NCBI GenBank assembly: GCA_964406465.1
Contig: CAYORT010000034.1
Location: forward strand, 1-21,566
Source of the DNA: JAHEZL01 sp964406465
Lineage (GTDB): Bacteria; Bacteroidota; Bacteroidia; Flavobacteriales_C; GCA-002722245
Direction of reading: 5' to 3'
Length of the DNA: 21,566 nt
In this document: positions 14,098 through 21,566 of the stretch, one piece after another
Layout of the letters: every line of letters begins with the position of its first letter
Numbering within the stretch: the stretch's first letter is position 1
Notes under the pieces: model-generated
Told to the model about the DNA's origin: nothing
Databases searched by the model: none
Seen by the model: only the letters and a program-made list of their open reading frames with translations
Program-made: the position numbers and the translations under genes

Positions 14098-15128
14098 TAG
14101 AATTAGCATTAATCGTTAAAATACTAATTGTGGTGGGCGTTTTTGTTCTCACCCTCTTGGTTGCCCTCTACTCTACCTGGGCCGAAAGAAAAGTTTCTGC
14201 TGTATTGCAAGATAGAGTTGGACCAAACCGCGCTGGTCCGTTTGGTTTACTGCAACCTTTGGCGGATGGTGTTAAAATGTTCACCAAAGAGGAAATTATT
14301 CCTACTACCGCTAATAAATTCTTATTCATCCTTGGTCCATGTTTGGCCATGTTAACAGCAGGTATGACTTCAGCTGTTATTCCTTGGGGAGATACTTTCG
14401 TAATTGACGGTCAGGAATTTACTTTACAAGCAGCCGATGTAAACATTGGTATTTTGTATGCTTTCGGAGTGGTGTCTGTTGGTGTTTATGGAATCATGTT
14501 AGGAGGTTGGGCTTCTGATAATAAGTACTCTTTGATTGGTGCCATTAGAGCTTCTTCTCAAATGATTTCTTATGAGTTGGCCATGGGATTGTCAATCATT
14601 GCCATCATCATGATGACAGGTTCTTTAAGCATTCGTGATATTGTTGATCAACAACATGGTGATTTTGGTTTTGGTTGGAATATCTTTGTACAACCTCTAG
14701 GTTTTGTCATCTTCTTTATCTGCGCTTTGGCAGAAACCAACCGCGCTCCTTTCGACTTACCTGAATGTGAAACGGAGTTGATTGGTGGTTACCACACCGA
14801 GTACTCTTCAATGAAATTAGGTTTCTTCTTGTTCGCCGAATACTTCAACATGTTTATCTCTTCTGCGATTATTGCAGCTGTTTACTTTGGTGGATACAAC
14901 TTCCCTGGAATGGACGCCTTGAATGTTTCGAAAAATTGGTTAACAATTATTGGATCATTGGTATTCTTTGCAAAAGTAATCTCAGGAATCTTAGTATTCA
15001 TGTGGATTCGTTGGACACTTCCACGTTTCCGTTACGATCAATTGATGAAATTAGGATGGCAGATATTAATTCCATTGGCCATCGTGAATGTGTTGTTAAC
15101 CGGTTTAGGAATTATTGTTTTTAAATAA
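14094..15128 (+). CDS. nuoH: NADH-quinone oxidoreductase subunit H
   Basis: NuoH is the membrane subunit that closes the quinone chamber and starts the proton path into the membrane arm. The 344-residue protein has about eight transmembrane helices. It carries the conserved first loop ERKVSAVLQDRVGPNRAGP (31-49) and the signature AETNRAPFDLPECETELIGG (213-232), followed by YHTEYSSMKLGFF. Its ATG overlaps the nuoG stop (ATGA), and nuoI follows after 6 bp. Confidence 0.98.
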   Translation: MIELALIVKILIVVGVFVLTLLVALYSTWAERKVSAVLQDRVGPNRAGPFGLLQPLADGVKMFTKEEIIPTTANKFLFILGPCLAMLTAGMTSAVIPWGDTFVIDGQEFTLQAADVNIGILYAFGVVSVGVYGIMLGGWASDNKYSLIGAIRASSQMISYELAMGLSIIAIIMMTGSLSIRDIVDQQHGDFGFGWNIFVQPLGFVIFFICALAETNRAPFDLPECETELIGGYHTEYSSMKLGFFLFAEYFNMFISSAIIAAVYFGGYNFPGMDALNVSKNWLTIIGSLVFFAKVISGILVFMWIRWTLPRFRYDQLMKLGWQILIPLAIVNVLLTGLGIIVFK

Positions 15129-15134
15129 AATACA

Positions 15135-15662
15135 ATGAAGGCATTAACCAATAGAGCAAAAATAGCGGTAAAAAAAGAGTACACTCTGGCAGAGCGACTC
15201 TATTTTCCTGCGGTGATCAAGGGGATGTTAATCACCTTGAGTCACGTTTTTAGAAGAAAAGCAACTGTAAAGTATCCTGAGGTAGAACGTGAGTTTGCTC
15301 CGGTTTACCGCGGACACCACGTCTTGAAACGTGATGAACAAGGTCGTGAAAACTGCACCGCTTGCGGTTTATGCGCTGTCGCTTGTCCGGCTGAAGCCAT
15401 CACCATGACAGCTGCCGAACGCAAAAAAGGAGAAGAGCATTTGTATCGTGAAGAGAAATATGCAAAGGTTTACGAGATCAATATGCTTCGCTGCATCTTC
15501 TGCGGATTGTGCGAAGAAGCTTGTCCGAAAGAAGCTATTTTCTTAACTGATGAAATAGTAAACGCCGATTACAACAGAAAAGGATTTGTGTATGGAAAAG
15601 ACAAATTGGTGGAGAAAATGGACAACAGAATAGATATTACAAAACGTCAAAAAAAATATTAG
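15135..15662 (+). CDS. nuoI: NADH-quinone oxidoreductase subunit I (two 4Fe-4S clusters)
   Basis: NuoI bridges NuoG to NuoB with clusters N6a and N6b. In this 175-residue protein the two ferredoxin motifs are Cys74, Cys77, Cys80, Cys84 (CTACGLCAVACP) and Cys120, Cys123, Cys126, Cys130 (CIFCGLCEEACP). The N-terminal amphipathic helix (about 19-42, LYFPAVIKGMLITLSHVF) would lie on the membrane surface. The gene is 6 bp after nuoH and 1 bp before nuoJ. Confidence 0.98.
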   Translation: MKALTNRAKIAVKKEYTLAERLYFPAVIKGMLITLSHVFRRKATVKYPEVEREFAPVYRGHHVLKRDEQGRENCTACGLCAVACPAEAITMTAAERKKGEEHLYREEKYAKVYEINMLRCIFCGLCEEACPKEAIFLTDEIVNADYNRKGFVYGKDKLVEKMDNRIDITKRQKKY

Positions 15663-15663
15663 A

Positions 15664-16152
15664 ATGTTACTTTACGTATTTTATCTTCTTTCTGCAATAA
15701 CCGTTGGCTGCGCGCTGGCAACAATATTTTCTAAAAACCCGGTTTATAGTGTGTTGTTTGTTATTGCTACTTTCTTTTCAATTGCCGGACACTTCATTTT
15801 ATTGAATGCTCAATTTTTAGCGGTAGTGCAAGTAATTGTTTACGCAGGAGCCATCATGGTTTTATTCCTTACCGTATTGATGTACCTCAACCTCAACAAA
15901 ACAATTGAAGCTTCTAAGCCTTTGTTGATTAAGATTGCCGCAATGGTATCGGGTGGCTTATTGTTCTTGGTATTGTTGGCTTCTTTGAAATCGGGATTGA
16001 GCATTTCTGCGCCAGTGAATCATGAGGCCGGACTCATCAAAAACTTAGGAAAGACATTGTTTTCAGAATATTTGTTCCCTTTTGAAGCCACTGCAGTTTT
16101 GTTCTTGTCGACTATGGCCGGAGCAATCACTTTAACCAAAAAGAATTCATAA
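15664..16152 (+). CDS. nuoJ: NADH-quinone oxidoreductase subunit J
   Basis: NuoJ is a membrane-arm subunit whose third helix takes part in coupling between quinone reduction and pumping. The 162-residue protein has five hydrophobic helices and the characteristic stretch VQVIVYAGAIMVLFLTVLMY (55-74), including the conserved Tyr60-Ala-Gly. The gene starts one base after the nuoI stop and ends one base before nuoK. Confidence 0.96.
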   Translation: MLLYVFYLLSAITVGCALATIFSKNPVYSVLFVIATFFSIAGHFILLNAQFLAVVQVIVYAGAIMVLFLTVLMYLNLNKTIEASKPLLIKIAAMVSGGLLFLVLLASLKSGLSISAPVNHEAGLIKNLGKTLFSEYLFPFEATAVLFLSTMAGAITLTKKNS

Positions 16153-16153
16153 T

Positions 16154-16483
16154 ATGAACGATATCACTTCAGCAGTACAGGTAGTTCCTTTAAACTACTA
16201 CATCGTGTTAAGCATTGTGCTTTTTAGCATTGGTGTAATGGGCATGTTGTTGCGCAGAAACGCCATCATCGCCTTCATGTCGATAGAATTAATGTTGAAT
16301 GCCGTGAACCTTTTAATGGTGGCTTTCTCTTCTTTTAGAGGAGATTCATCGGGACAAGTTTTCGTGTTTTTCATCATGGTAGTAGCTGCCGCAGAGGTGG
16401 CTATTGGCTTGGCAATCTTAACTATGGTACACCGCAAAAGCGGTTCTATCGATATCAATTCATTGAATCAACTTAAATGGTAA
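16154..16483 (+). CDS. nuoK: NADH-quinone oxidoreductase subunit K
   Basis: NuoK is a three-helix membrane subunit related to MrpC that forms part of the proton path. Its key acidic residues are present: Glu45 in SIELMLNAVNL and Glu81 in AAAEVAIGLA. They are 36 residues apart, the same spacing as Glu36/Glu72 of the E. coli subunit. The 109-residue length is normal, with about nine extra N-terminal residues. It lies 1 bp after nuoJ and 7 bp before nuoL. Confidence 0.98.
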   Translation: MNDITSAVQVVPLNYYIVLSIVLFSIGVMGMLLRRNAIIAFMSIELMLNAVNLLMVAFSSFRGDSSGQVFVFFIMVVAAAEVAIGLAILTMVHRKSGSIDINSLNQLKW

Positions 16484-16490
16484 TTTGCAA

Positions 16491-18377
16491 ATGAACGTAG
16501 CATTACTCATACCTGTTCTGCCGCTGATAGGCTTCCTCATCAACGGTTTATTCGGAAAAAAACTTTCTAAATCTTTAGTAGGTTTAATTGGAAGCACAGC
16601 CATCTTCGCAGCTTTTGTTTGTGTATTAATCACCTTCGCCAACTTTGTAAGTGGCGGCATGGAAGTACAATATGTAACCGCTTTCGAATGGTTTAAAATT
16701 GGAAACACCACCTTGTCGATGTCTTTCCAAATCGACCAACTTTCATTGATTATGATGACATTGGTAACGGGCGTCGGATTCTTAATCCACCTCTACTCTA
16801 TTGGCTATATGCACGATGACGAAAACTACAATCGCTTCTTTGCATACCTAAACTTATTCGTGTTCTTCATGTTATTGTTGGTTATGGGCGACAACTACGC
16901 TATACTTTTCACAGGATGGGAAGGTGTTGGTTTCTGCTCTTACTTATTGATTGGTTTCTGGTACAAAACGCCTGAATACAACAATGCAGCTAAGAAAGCT
17001 TTCGTGATGAACAGAATTGGTGACCTTGGTTTCATACTTGGGTTGTTCTTAATGTTTAGCGAATTTGGAAGCTTGAATTTTGTAGATGTTTTGTCAAGTC
17101 CGCTTGGCCACGAAAACATCGGCATCATCACTTTATTATTATTTATTGGCGCTATGGGTAAAAGTGCTCAGTTGCCATTGTTCACTTGGTTGCCAGATGC
17201 GATGGCAGGTCCTACTCCTGTCTCTGCCTTGATTCACGCCGCAACAATGGTAACAGCTGGTATCTACTTAATTATTCGTTCTCATGTGTTGTATGATATG
17301 TCGCCTGAAACGATGACCTTCATCTCTATTGTTGGTGCTGCAACGGCGTTATTGGCTGCAACCATCGCAATGGTGCAAAACGACATCAAAAAAGTATTGG
17401 CTTACTCTACCGTATCTCAATTGGGATTAATCTTCGTTGCTTTAGGAGTTGGCGCTTACACCAGCGGTATGTTCCACTTGTTAACGCATGCCTTCTTTAA
17501 AGCTTTATTGTTCTTAGGAGCAGGTAGTGTTATTCACGCTATGAGCGGAGAACAAGACATTCGCAATATGGGTGGATTGAAAAAAGCATTGCCTATTACT
17601 CATCTAACTTTCTTATTGGGATGCTTAGCAATTTCTGGTATTCCTCCTTTCTCTGGCTTCTTCTCAAAGGACGAAATGTTAGCGCATATCTACAATGTTA
17701 GTCCGGCACTTTGGGCAGTAGCTTCTTTAACCTCTGCATTAACGGCCTTCTATATGTTTAGAATGTACTTCCTAACTTTCTCTGGTGAATTTAGAGGTAC
17801 GCACGAACAACAACATCACTTACATGAATCGCCATCGACCATGACAATTCCATTGATTGTATTGGCTGTATTGGCTGTGTTTGGCGGATTAATTGGATTA
17901 CCAGAAATTTTAGGAATACACCATGGCTTAGCTGTATTTTTCTCGTATTCGTCAGACTTAATTGGCTTAAATAGAGACTTTGAAGGGGATTTCCACACTA
18001 CAGAGATTATATTGATGGTATTTGCTACAATTGTGGCAATAGCTTCTTCTCTTTATGCTAGAAAAATCTACTTCGACCAAAAAACTATTCCAGGCGAAGA
18101 AAAAGGAATCAAAAAACTATTTGCTGGCAAATACTACTTGGATGAGATCTACAACAAAATCATCATCAAACCAGGTTTATTGAAAGGTACTATACTTCAA
18201 AATTTTATTGAGGCAAAGGTTATCGACCCTGCTGTAAATCTATTCGCTTCTACTTCTGTTAAGGCGAGCGACAACATTAAAAAAATTCAAACCGGAAACA
18301 CCGGGTTTTACATCTTCGGCATTGTTGCAGGTGTGATTCTAATTTTATTTGCTAATTATTTAATCTGGTTCAGATAA
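16491..18377 (+). CDS. nuoL: NADH-quinone oxidoreductase subunit L
   Basis: NuoL is the distal antiporter-like proton channel with a long lateral helix that clamps the membrane arm. The 628-residue protein shows FTGWEGVGFCSYLLIGFW (with the conserved Glu in the fifth helix), LPDAMAGPTPVSALIHAATM and KKVLAYSTVSQLG. A C-terminal stretch (about 500-628) matches the lateral helix and final membrane helix, ending in FANYLIWFR. A TTG at 16485 would add two residues; the ATG at 16491 gives the usual MNVALLIPVLP start. The stop TAA and the nuoM ATG share one base (TAATG). Confidence 0.97.
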   Translation: MNVALLIPVLPLIGFLINGLFGKKLSKSLVGLIGSTAIFAAFVCVLITFANFVSGGMEVQYVTAFEWFKIGNTTLSMSFQIDQLSLIMMTLVTGVGFLIHLYSIGYMHDDENYNRFFAYLNLFVFFMLLLVMGDNYAILFTGWEGVGFCSYLLIGFWYKTPEYNNAAKKAFVMNRIGDLGFILGLFLMFSEFGSLNFVDVLSSPLGHENIGIITLLLFIGAMGKSAQLPLFTWLPDAMAGPTPVSALIHAATMVTAGIYLIIRSHVLYDMSPETMTFISIVGAATALLAATIAMVQNDIKKVLAYSTVSQLGLIFVALGVGAYTSGMFHLLTHAFFKALLFLGAGSVIHAMSGEQDIRNMGGLKKALPITHLTFLLGCLAISGIPPFSGFFSKDEMLAHIYNVSPALWAVASLTSALTAFYMFRMYFLTFSGEFRGTHEQQHHLHESPSTMTIPLIVLAVLAVFGGLIGLPEILGIHHGLAVFFSYSSDLIGLNRDFEGDFHTTEIILMVFATIVAIASSLYARKIYFDQKTIPGEEKGIKKLFAGKYYLDEIYNKIIIKPGLLKGTILQNFIEAKVIDPAVNLFASTSVKASDNIKKIQTGNTGFYIFGIVAGVILILFANYLIWFR

Positions 18378-19828
18378 TGATGACCTTAATTTTACTCGCT
18401 TTACCGCTGCTCGGACTAGCATCTTTGTTTTTAGTTAAAGGTGATGCTATTAAGAAAGTAGCTTTTGGATTCTCGACATTGACCTTCTTAACAGCAATTT
18501 CTGTTTGGGCGCAATTCGATCCAACCAACTCAACTCAATTCGACTTCAACCAACCGTGGGTTAAATCTCTAGGGATTTCATTTAGCGTTGGTATGGATGG
18601 ATTAAGCATCTTGTTGGTATTGTTAACTACCTTCTTGGTGCCGTTGATTATCTTATCGACATTCGAAAGAGAGTACAAAAATCCTTTAGCATTCTACGCT
18701 TTGATTTTGTTGATGCAAGCCGGATTAATTGGTGTGTTTGTAGCAAAAGATGCTTTCTTATTTTACATCTTTTGGGAGTTAGGCTTAATTCCTATCTACT
18801 TCATCTCATTGTTGTGGGGTGGCGAAAATGCAAAAGCTATTACTTTTAAGTTTTTCATCTACACTTTGGCGGGTAGCTTATTGATGTTGTTCGCGCTGTT
18901 TTATTTGTACACTCAAACTCCGGGAGAACATTCATTCGCCATTCAAGCTTTCTACGACCTGTCGTTAAATGCCGAAACTCAATCATGGTTGTTCTGGTGT
19001 ATTTTCATTGCTTTTGCCATCAAAATTCCGGTATTCCCTTTCCACACCTGGCAGCCATCTACTTACCACATGAACAGCACTCCGGGCACAATGTTGCTAT
19101 CAGGTATCATGCTAAAGATGGGTATTTTCGGTGTTATTCGTTGGCTGTTGCCAGTTGTTCCGCTAGGTTGTGAGCAATGGGGCGACACCGCTATTTTCTT
19201 AGCAATGCTGGGTATTGTATATGCATCGTTCATCGCTATCGTTCAAAAAGATTTCAAAAAATTATTGGCTTATTCTTCTATTGCTCACGTTGGTTTAATC
19301 ACTGCCGGGGTGATGACAGGTACTACTGATGGATTGCGCGGTGGTATGCTTCAAATGCTTGCCCACGGTGTGAATGTAGTTGGATTATTCTTCGTAGCAG
19401 ATATCATTTTCAATAGAACTAAAACCTATGAAATGAGTGAACTTGGAGGCATTAGAACTAAAGCGCCATGGTTTGCTACATTATTCATGATCATCATGTT
19501 GGGTAGCGTTGCCCTTCCATTAACCAACGGATTTGTGGGTGAGTTTTTATTGATCAAAAGTGTTTTTGATTACAATGCCATCATTGCCGCAATATCTGGT
19601 TTAACAGTAATCTTAGGTGCTATCTACATGTTGTGGGGCTACCAAAAAATGATGTTGGGCGAAACAAGCAAGTTAACTGCTGAATTTGCAGATTTAACTT
19701 TCAATGATAAAGCGGTTTTAATTCCAATCGTTATCGTGGTAATCATCACTGGTGTTTACCCTAAACCATTGTTCGAATTAATTGAACCTTCTGTAAAAAG
19801 TATATTGACTGTTATTGGTAAAAATTGA
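18377..19828 (+). CDS. nuoM: NADH-quinone oxidoreductase subunit M
   Basis: NuoM is the middle antiporter-like proton channel. The 483-residue, about 14-helix protein has VGMDGLSILLVLLTTFLVPL, the conserved glutamate in FYIFWELGLIPIYFI, and the key lysine region KIPVFPFHTWQPSTY, with QKDFKKLLAYSSIAHVG further on. The start is ATG-ATG (18377 or 18380); the first overlaps the nuoL stop by one base. It is followed by an 85-bp gap before nuoN, unusual in this operon. Confidence 0.97.
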   Translation: MMTLILLALPLLGLASLFLVKGDAIKKVAFGFSTLTFLTAISVWAQFDPTNSTQFDFNQPWVKSLGISFSVGMDGLSILLVLLTTFLVPLIILSTFEREYKNPLAFYALILLMQAGLIGVFVAKDAFLFYIFWELGLIPIYFISLLWGGENAKAITFKFFIYTLAGSLLMLFALFYLYTQTPGEHSFAIQAFYDLSLNAETQSWLFWCIFIAFAIKIPVFPFHTWQPSTYHMNSTPGTMLLSGIMLKMGIFGVIRWLLPVVPLGCEQWGDTAIFLAMLGIVYASFIAIVQKDFKKLLAYSSIAHVGLITAGVMTGTTDGLRGGMLQMLAHGVNVVGLFFVADIIFNRTKTYEMSELGGIRTKAPWFATLFMIIMLGSVALPLTNGFVGEFLLIKSVFDYNAIIAAISGLTVILGAIYMLWGYQKMMLGETSKLTAEFADLTFNDKAVLIPIVIVVIITGVYPKPLFELIEPSVKSILTVIGKN

Positions 19829-19833
19829 TTATT

Positions 19834-19898
19834 GGTCTAAGGTATAAAGTATAACATTTAATGATCCTCATTAAACCTTATACATTCAACTTTAGACC
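19834..19898. repeat. Imperfect inverted repeat between nuoM and nuoN
   Basis: The centre is a perfect hairpin, TTTAATGA (19857-19864), loop TCC, TCATTAAA (19868-19875). Outside it, the arms continue imperfectly to GGTCTAA (19834-19840) and TTAGACC (19892-19898), so nearly the whole 85-bp gap is one palindrome of about 65 bp. There is no T-tract after it in either direction, so a factor-independent terminator is unlikely. In the transcript it could slow or tune expression of nuoN or mark an mRNA processing site. Confidence 0.7.
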
Positions 19899-19913
19899 TT
19901 AAATATAAAAACT

Positions 19914-21281
19914 ATGAACATTTTAATTCTCGTTTCTGTTTTAGGCGTTATTTCGTTGTTTGCCGGACTCTCTGATTCTCTCCGCAAACACACACGCAAC
20001 ATCATCATCGCCGGATTGGTAGCCATCACCGGGTTAACCTTATTCACTTGGAATGCAAAACAATACTTCCAAGAAATGATTGATTTCGACAAATATGCAG
20101 CAGTATTTACTTCTGTGATTTTGGTGATTTCTACTTTGGTTTTCATTCTTTCAAAAGATCAATTCAACCACGATGAAAGCAGTAAAGGTGACTACTACGG
20201 CATCATGCTTTTCACTGTAGCCGGCGCAATCATGATGGTTTCTTTTTCAAACTTAACTGTATTGTTCATTGGTATCGAAACACTTTCAGTATCCTTGTAC
20301 ACACTTGCTGGAAGCAGAAGAGATTCACTAAAATCGAGTGAAGCATCATTCAAATATTTCTTGTTGGGAGCATTCGCAACAGGTTTCTTGTTGTTCGGTA
20401 TCACCTTTATTTACGGTGCAACCGGAACATTTAGCATCAAAGGAATTGCAGAATATGTGCACAACACGCAACAATTGCCAGCAGTATTTTATGGAGGTGT
20501 AATTCTAATTATGATTGGATTATTGTTCAAAGTATCAGCTGCTCCCTTCCACTTTTGGGCGCCCGATGTTTATGAAGGTTCGCCAAACATCATCACTTCA
20601 TTTATGGCTACAGCAGTGAAAGTAACAGCTTTCGCCGCTTTCTATAGATTGTTCAGCAGAGCCTTTGCCGATGTTAACCACAGCTGGGATTCGGCACTAG
20701 TGATTGCAATTGCATTAACGCTATTGATAGGAAACTTCTCTGCGCTTGCACAAACAGGTTTAAAACGACTTTTAGCTTACTCAGGTATCGCAAACGCAGG
20801 ATACATGTTATTGGCTGTTTTAGCGCTTAAAAATGACGCTGCCGACGCTTTATTGTATTACTCTGTTTCTTATGCTGCTGCTTCCTTAGGTGCCTTTGCG
20901 GTTTTAATCAACTTATCTGAAGACGGAAAAACCTTTAACATCGATTCATTAAAAGGCTTAAGCAAATCGAATCCATTATTGGCTGTATTGTTTACTATCA
21001 TCATGTTATCAATGGCTGGTATCCCTCCATTATCAGGCTTCTTCGCAAAATACATGGTGCTTTCAGCAGCCATCAACCAAGGATATTTAGGAATATCTTT
21101 GTTAGCAATTCTTACGTCTTTGGTGGGTATCTACTACTACTTCAAAGTAATCGCTGCTATCTACGGTGCTCCAGCAACTGAAGTCCAAACAGAAAACAAA
21201 GCCGGAGTTGTAGTATTTATTTGCGCAGCAATTTCTTTGGTGATTGGGTTAATGCCTGATTTGATATTGAATTTGTTTTAG
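19914..21281 (+). CDS. nuoN: NADH-quinone oxidoreductase subunit N
   Basis: NuoN is the antiporter-like proton channel nearest the quinone arm. The 455-residue protein has GIETLSVSLYTLAGSRR with the conserved glutamate, FKVSAAPFHFWAPDVYEGSP with the conserved lysine, LKRLLAYSGIANAGYMLL, and MAGIPPLSGFFAKY. The ATG at 19914 follows the palindromic gap and gives the usual hydrophobic start. It is the last gene of the operon; a strong terminator begins 22 bases after its stop. Confidence 0.97.
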   Translation: MNILILVSVLGVISLFAGLSDSLRKHTRNIIIAGLVAITGLTLFTWNAKQYFQEMIDFDKYAAVFTSVILVISTLVFILSKDQFNHDESSKGDYYGIMLFTVAGAIMMVSFSNLTVLFIGIETLSVSLYTLAGSRRDSLKSSEASFKYFLLGAFATGFLLFGITFIYGATGTFSIKGIAEYVHNTQQLPAVFYGGVILIMIGLLFKVSAAPFHFWAPDVYEGSPNIITSFMATAVKVTAFAAFYRLFSRAFADVNHSWDSALVIAIALTLLIGNFSALAQTGLKRLLAYSGIANAGYMLLAVLALKNDAADALLYYSVSYAAASLGAFAVLINLSEDGKTFNIDSLKGLSKSNPLLAVLFTIIMLSMAGIPPLSGFFAKYMVLSAAINQGYLGISLLAILTSLVGIYYYFKVIAAIYGAPATEVQTENKAGVVVFICAAISLVIGLMPDLILNLF

Positions 21282-21303
21282 AATAAAATATAACACAAAT
21301 AGA

Positions 21304-21335
21304 AAAGCCTCTTTCAAATGAAAGAGGCTTTTTTT
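21304..21335. terminator. Strong bidirectional factor-independent terminator
   Basis: AAAGCCTCTTTC (21304-21315) pairs perfectly with GAAAGAGGCTTT (21320-21331) around an AAAT loop, followed by T's to 21335. On the minus strand the stem is followed by TTTTCTATTT. It therefore ends the nuo operon and can also end the convergent tRNA transcript. Confidence 0.92.
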
Positions 21336-21336
21336 G

Positions 21337-21410
21337 TGGGCCCACTTGGACTTGAACCAAGGACCACCTGATTATGAGTCAGGTGCTCTAACCAGCTGAG
21401 CTATAGGCCC
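21337..21410 (-). tRNA. tRNA with anticodon CAU, probably tRNA-Ile2 (lysidine-modified)
   Basis: The 74-nt cloverleaf folds completely on the minus strand: acceptor GGGCCTA/TGGGCCC, D stem GCTC/GAGC, anticodon stem CCTGA/TCAGG with loop CTCATAA, T stem CTTGG/CCAAG with loop TTCAAGT, and discriminator A. CCA is not encoded. CAU could be initiator Met, elongator Met or Ile2. The initiator is excluded by the paired 1-72 end (G-C) and lack of three G-C pairs in the anticodon stem. The acceptor has C4-G69 and C5-G68, features reported as positive determinants for the lysidine synthetase TilS in E. coli, and the TTCAAGTCC arm resembles E. coli Ile2. I favour Ile2; automated tools often label such genes tRNA-Met. 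Confidence 0.93.
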
Positions 21411-21428
21411 CGATTAGAAATCGTGCTG

Positions 21429-21460
21429 CAAATGTATCTTTTGGTGCTTACATTACCAAA
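21429..21460 (-). promoter_or_regulatory. Bacteroidota-type promoter of the tRNA
   Basis: On the minus strand TTTG (21457-21460) is followed after 20 bases by TACATTTG (21429-21436), an exact TTTG-N20-TAnnTTTG match. Transcription would start near 21423, about a dozen bases before the mature tRNA 5' end. Confidence 0.75.
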
Positions 21461-21566
21461 GATATCTTAGGGTTTTTTGATTTATGAACTGGTGCTCAAA
21501 AGATTATTTGATTAACGTGAGTTCGATATAAATTCACGGCAATAAGACAAGTTGTTTTTGATTTTC
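21461..21566. other. Window end, no gene recognised
   Basis: These 106 bases hold no supported gene. CGTGAGTT (21516-21523) and AATTCACG (21531-21538) form an eight-pair stem with one G-U pair but no T-tract. A minus-strand frame open from the window edge for 17 codons is too short to judge. Confidence 0.4.

Noticed and set aside
16485..16490. Longer nuoL reading from TTG at 16485
   Set aside because: It adds only two residues and the ATG at 16491 is the normal start.
19834..19898. Factor-independent terminator between nuoM and nuoN
   Set aside because: The stem is AT-rich and not followed by a T-tract, and termination here would leave nuoN without a visible promoter.

Overview
The window is a gene-dense, low-GC stretch of bacterial chromosome that reads as Bacteroidota. 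Supporting signs are promoter boxes of the TTTG-N20-TAnnTTTG type at 3043-3074 and 21429-21460, AT-rich leaders that mostly lack Shine-Dalgarno sequences, a lysyl-tRNA synthetase with a C-terminal extension, a short NuoG without the molybdopterin domain, and a lone S23/IVP-type four-helix-bundle gene. The order or family cannot be settled from the sequence alone.

Left part (1-8000): the 3' end of an unidentified membrane protein gene meets gpsA tail to tail. On the minus strand, lysS, a 35-codon ORF and gpsA form a tight unit (gaps of 18 and 14 bp). The 35-codon ORF is not an obvious housekeeping gene. Its layout is that of a lasso-peptide precursor: leader W6-P9-L11-T19, then a core starting Gly-Gly with Glu at core position 9. 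It is the most unusual item in the window. A REP-like double palindrome separates lysS from a divergent SIS-family phosphoglucose/phosphomannose isomerase gene, which is followed by lipB. Next come an unidentified lipoprotein (minus; its 3' end overlaps lipB by 18 bp), a membrane-anchored class C beta-lactamase-like serine hydrolase (plus), and a TPR lipoprotein (minus).

Right part (8036-21335): a complete 14-gene nuoA-N operon encodes respiratory complex I. NuoE, F and G form the NADH-dehydrogenase arm. NuoB, C, D and I form the quinone-reducing connecting arm. NuoA, H, J, K, L, M and N form the proton-pumping membrane arm. Genes overlap or sit within 11 bp of each other except at two places. 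A 557-bp interval between nuoF and nuoG holds a four-helix-bundle (23S rRNA intervening-sequence protein-like) gene flanked by short AT-rich direct and inverted repeats. An 85-bp interval between nuoM and nuoN is almost entirely an imperfect palindrome. The operon ends at a strong, probably bidirectional terminator, facing a minus-strand tRNA with anticodon CAU. That tRNA is probably the lysidine-modified isoleucine tRNA and has its own consensus promoter.

No CRISPR array, insertion sequence with a transposase, rRNA gene or prophage gene was seen.
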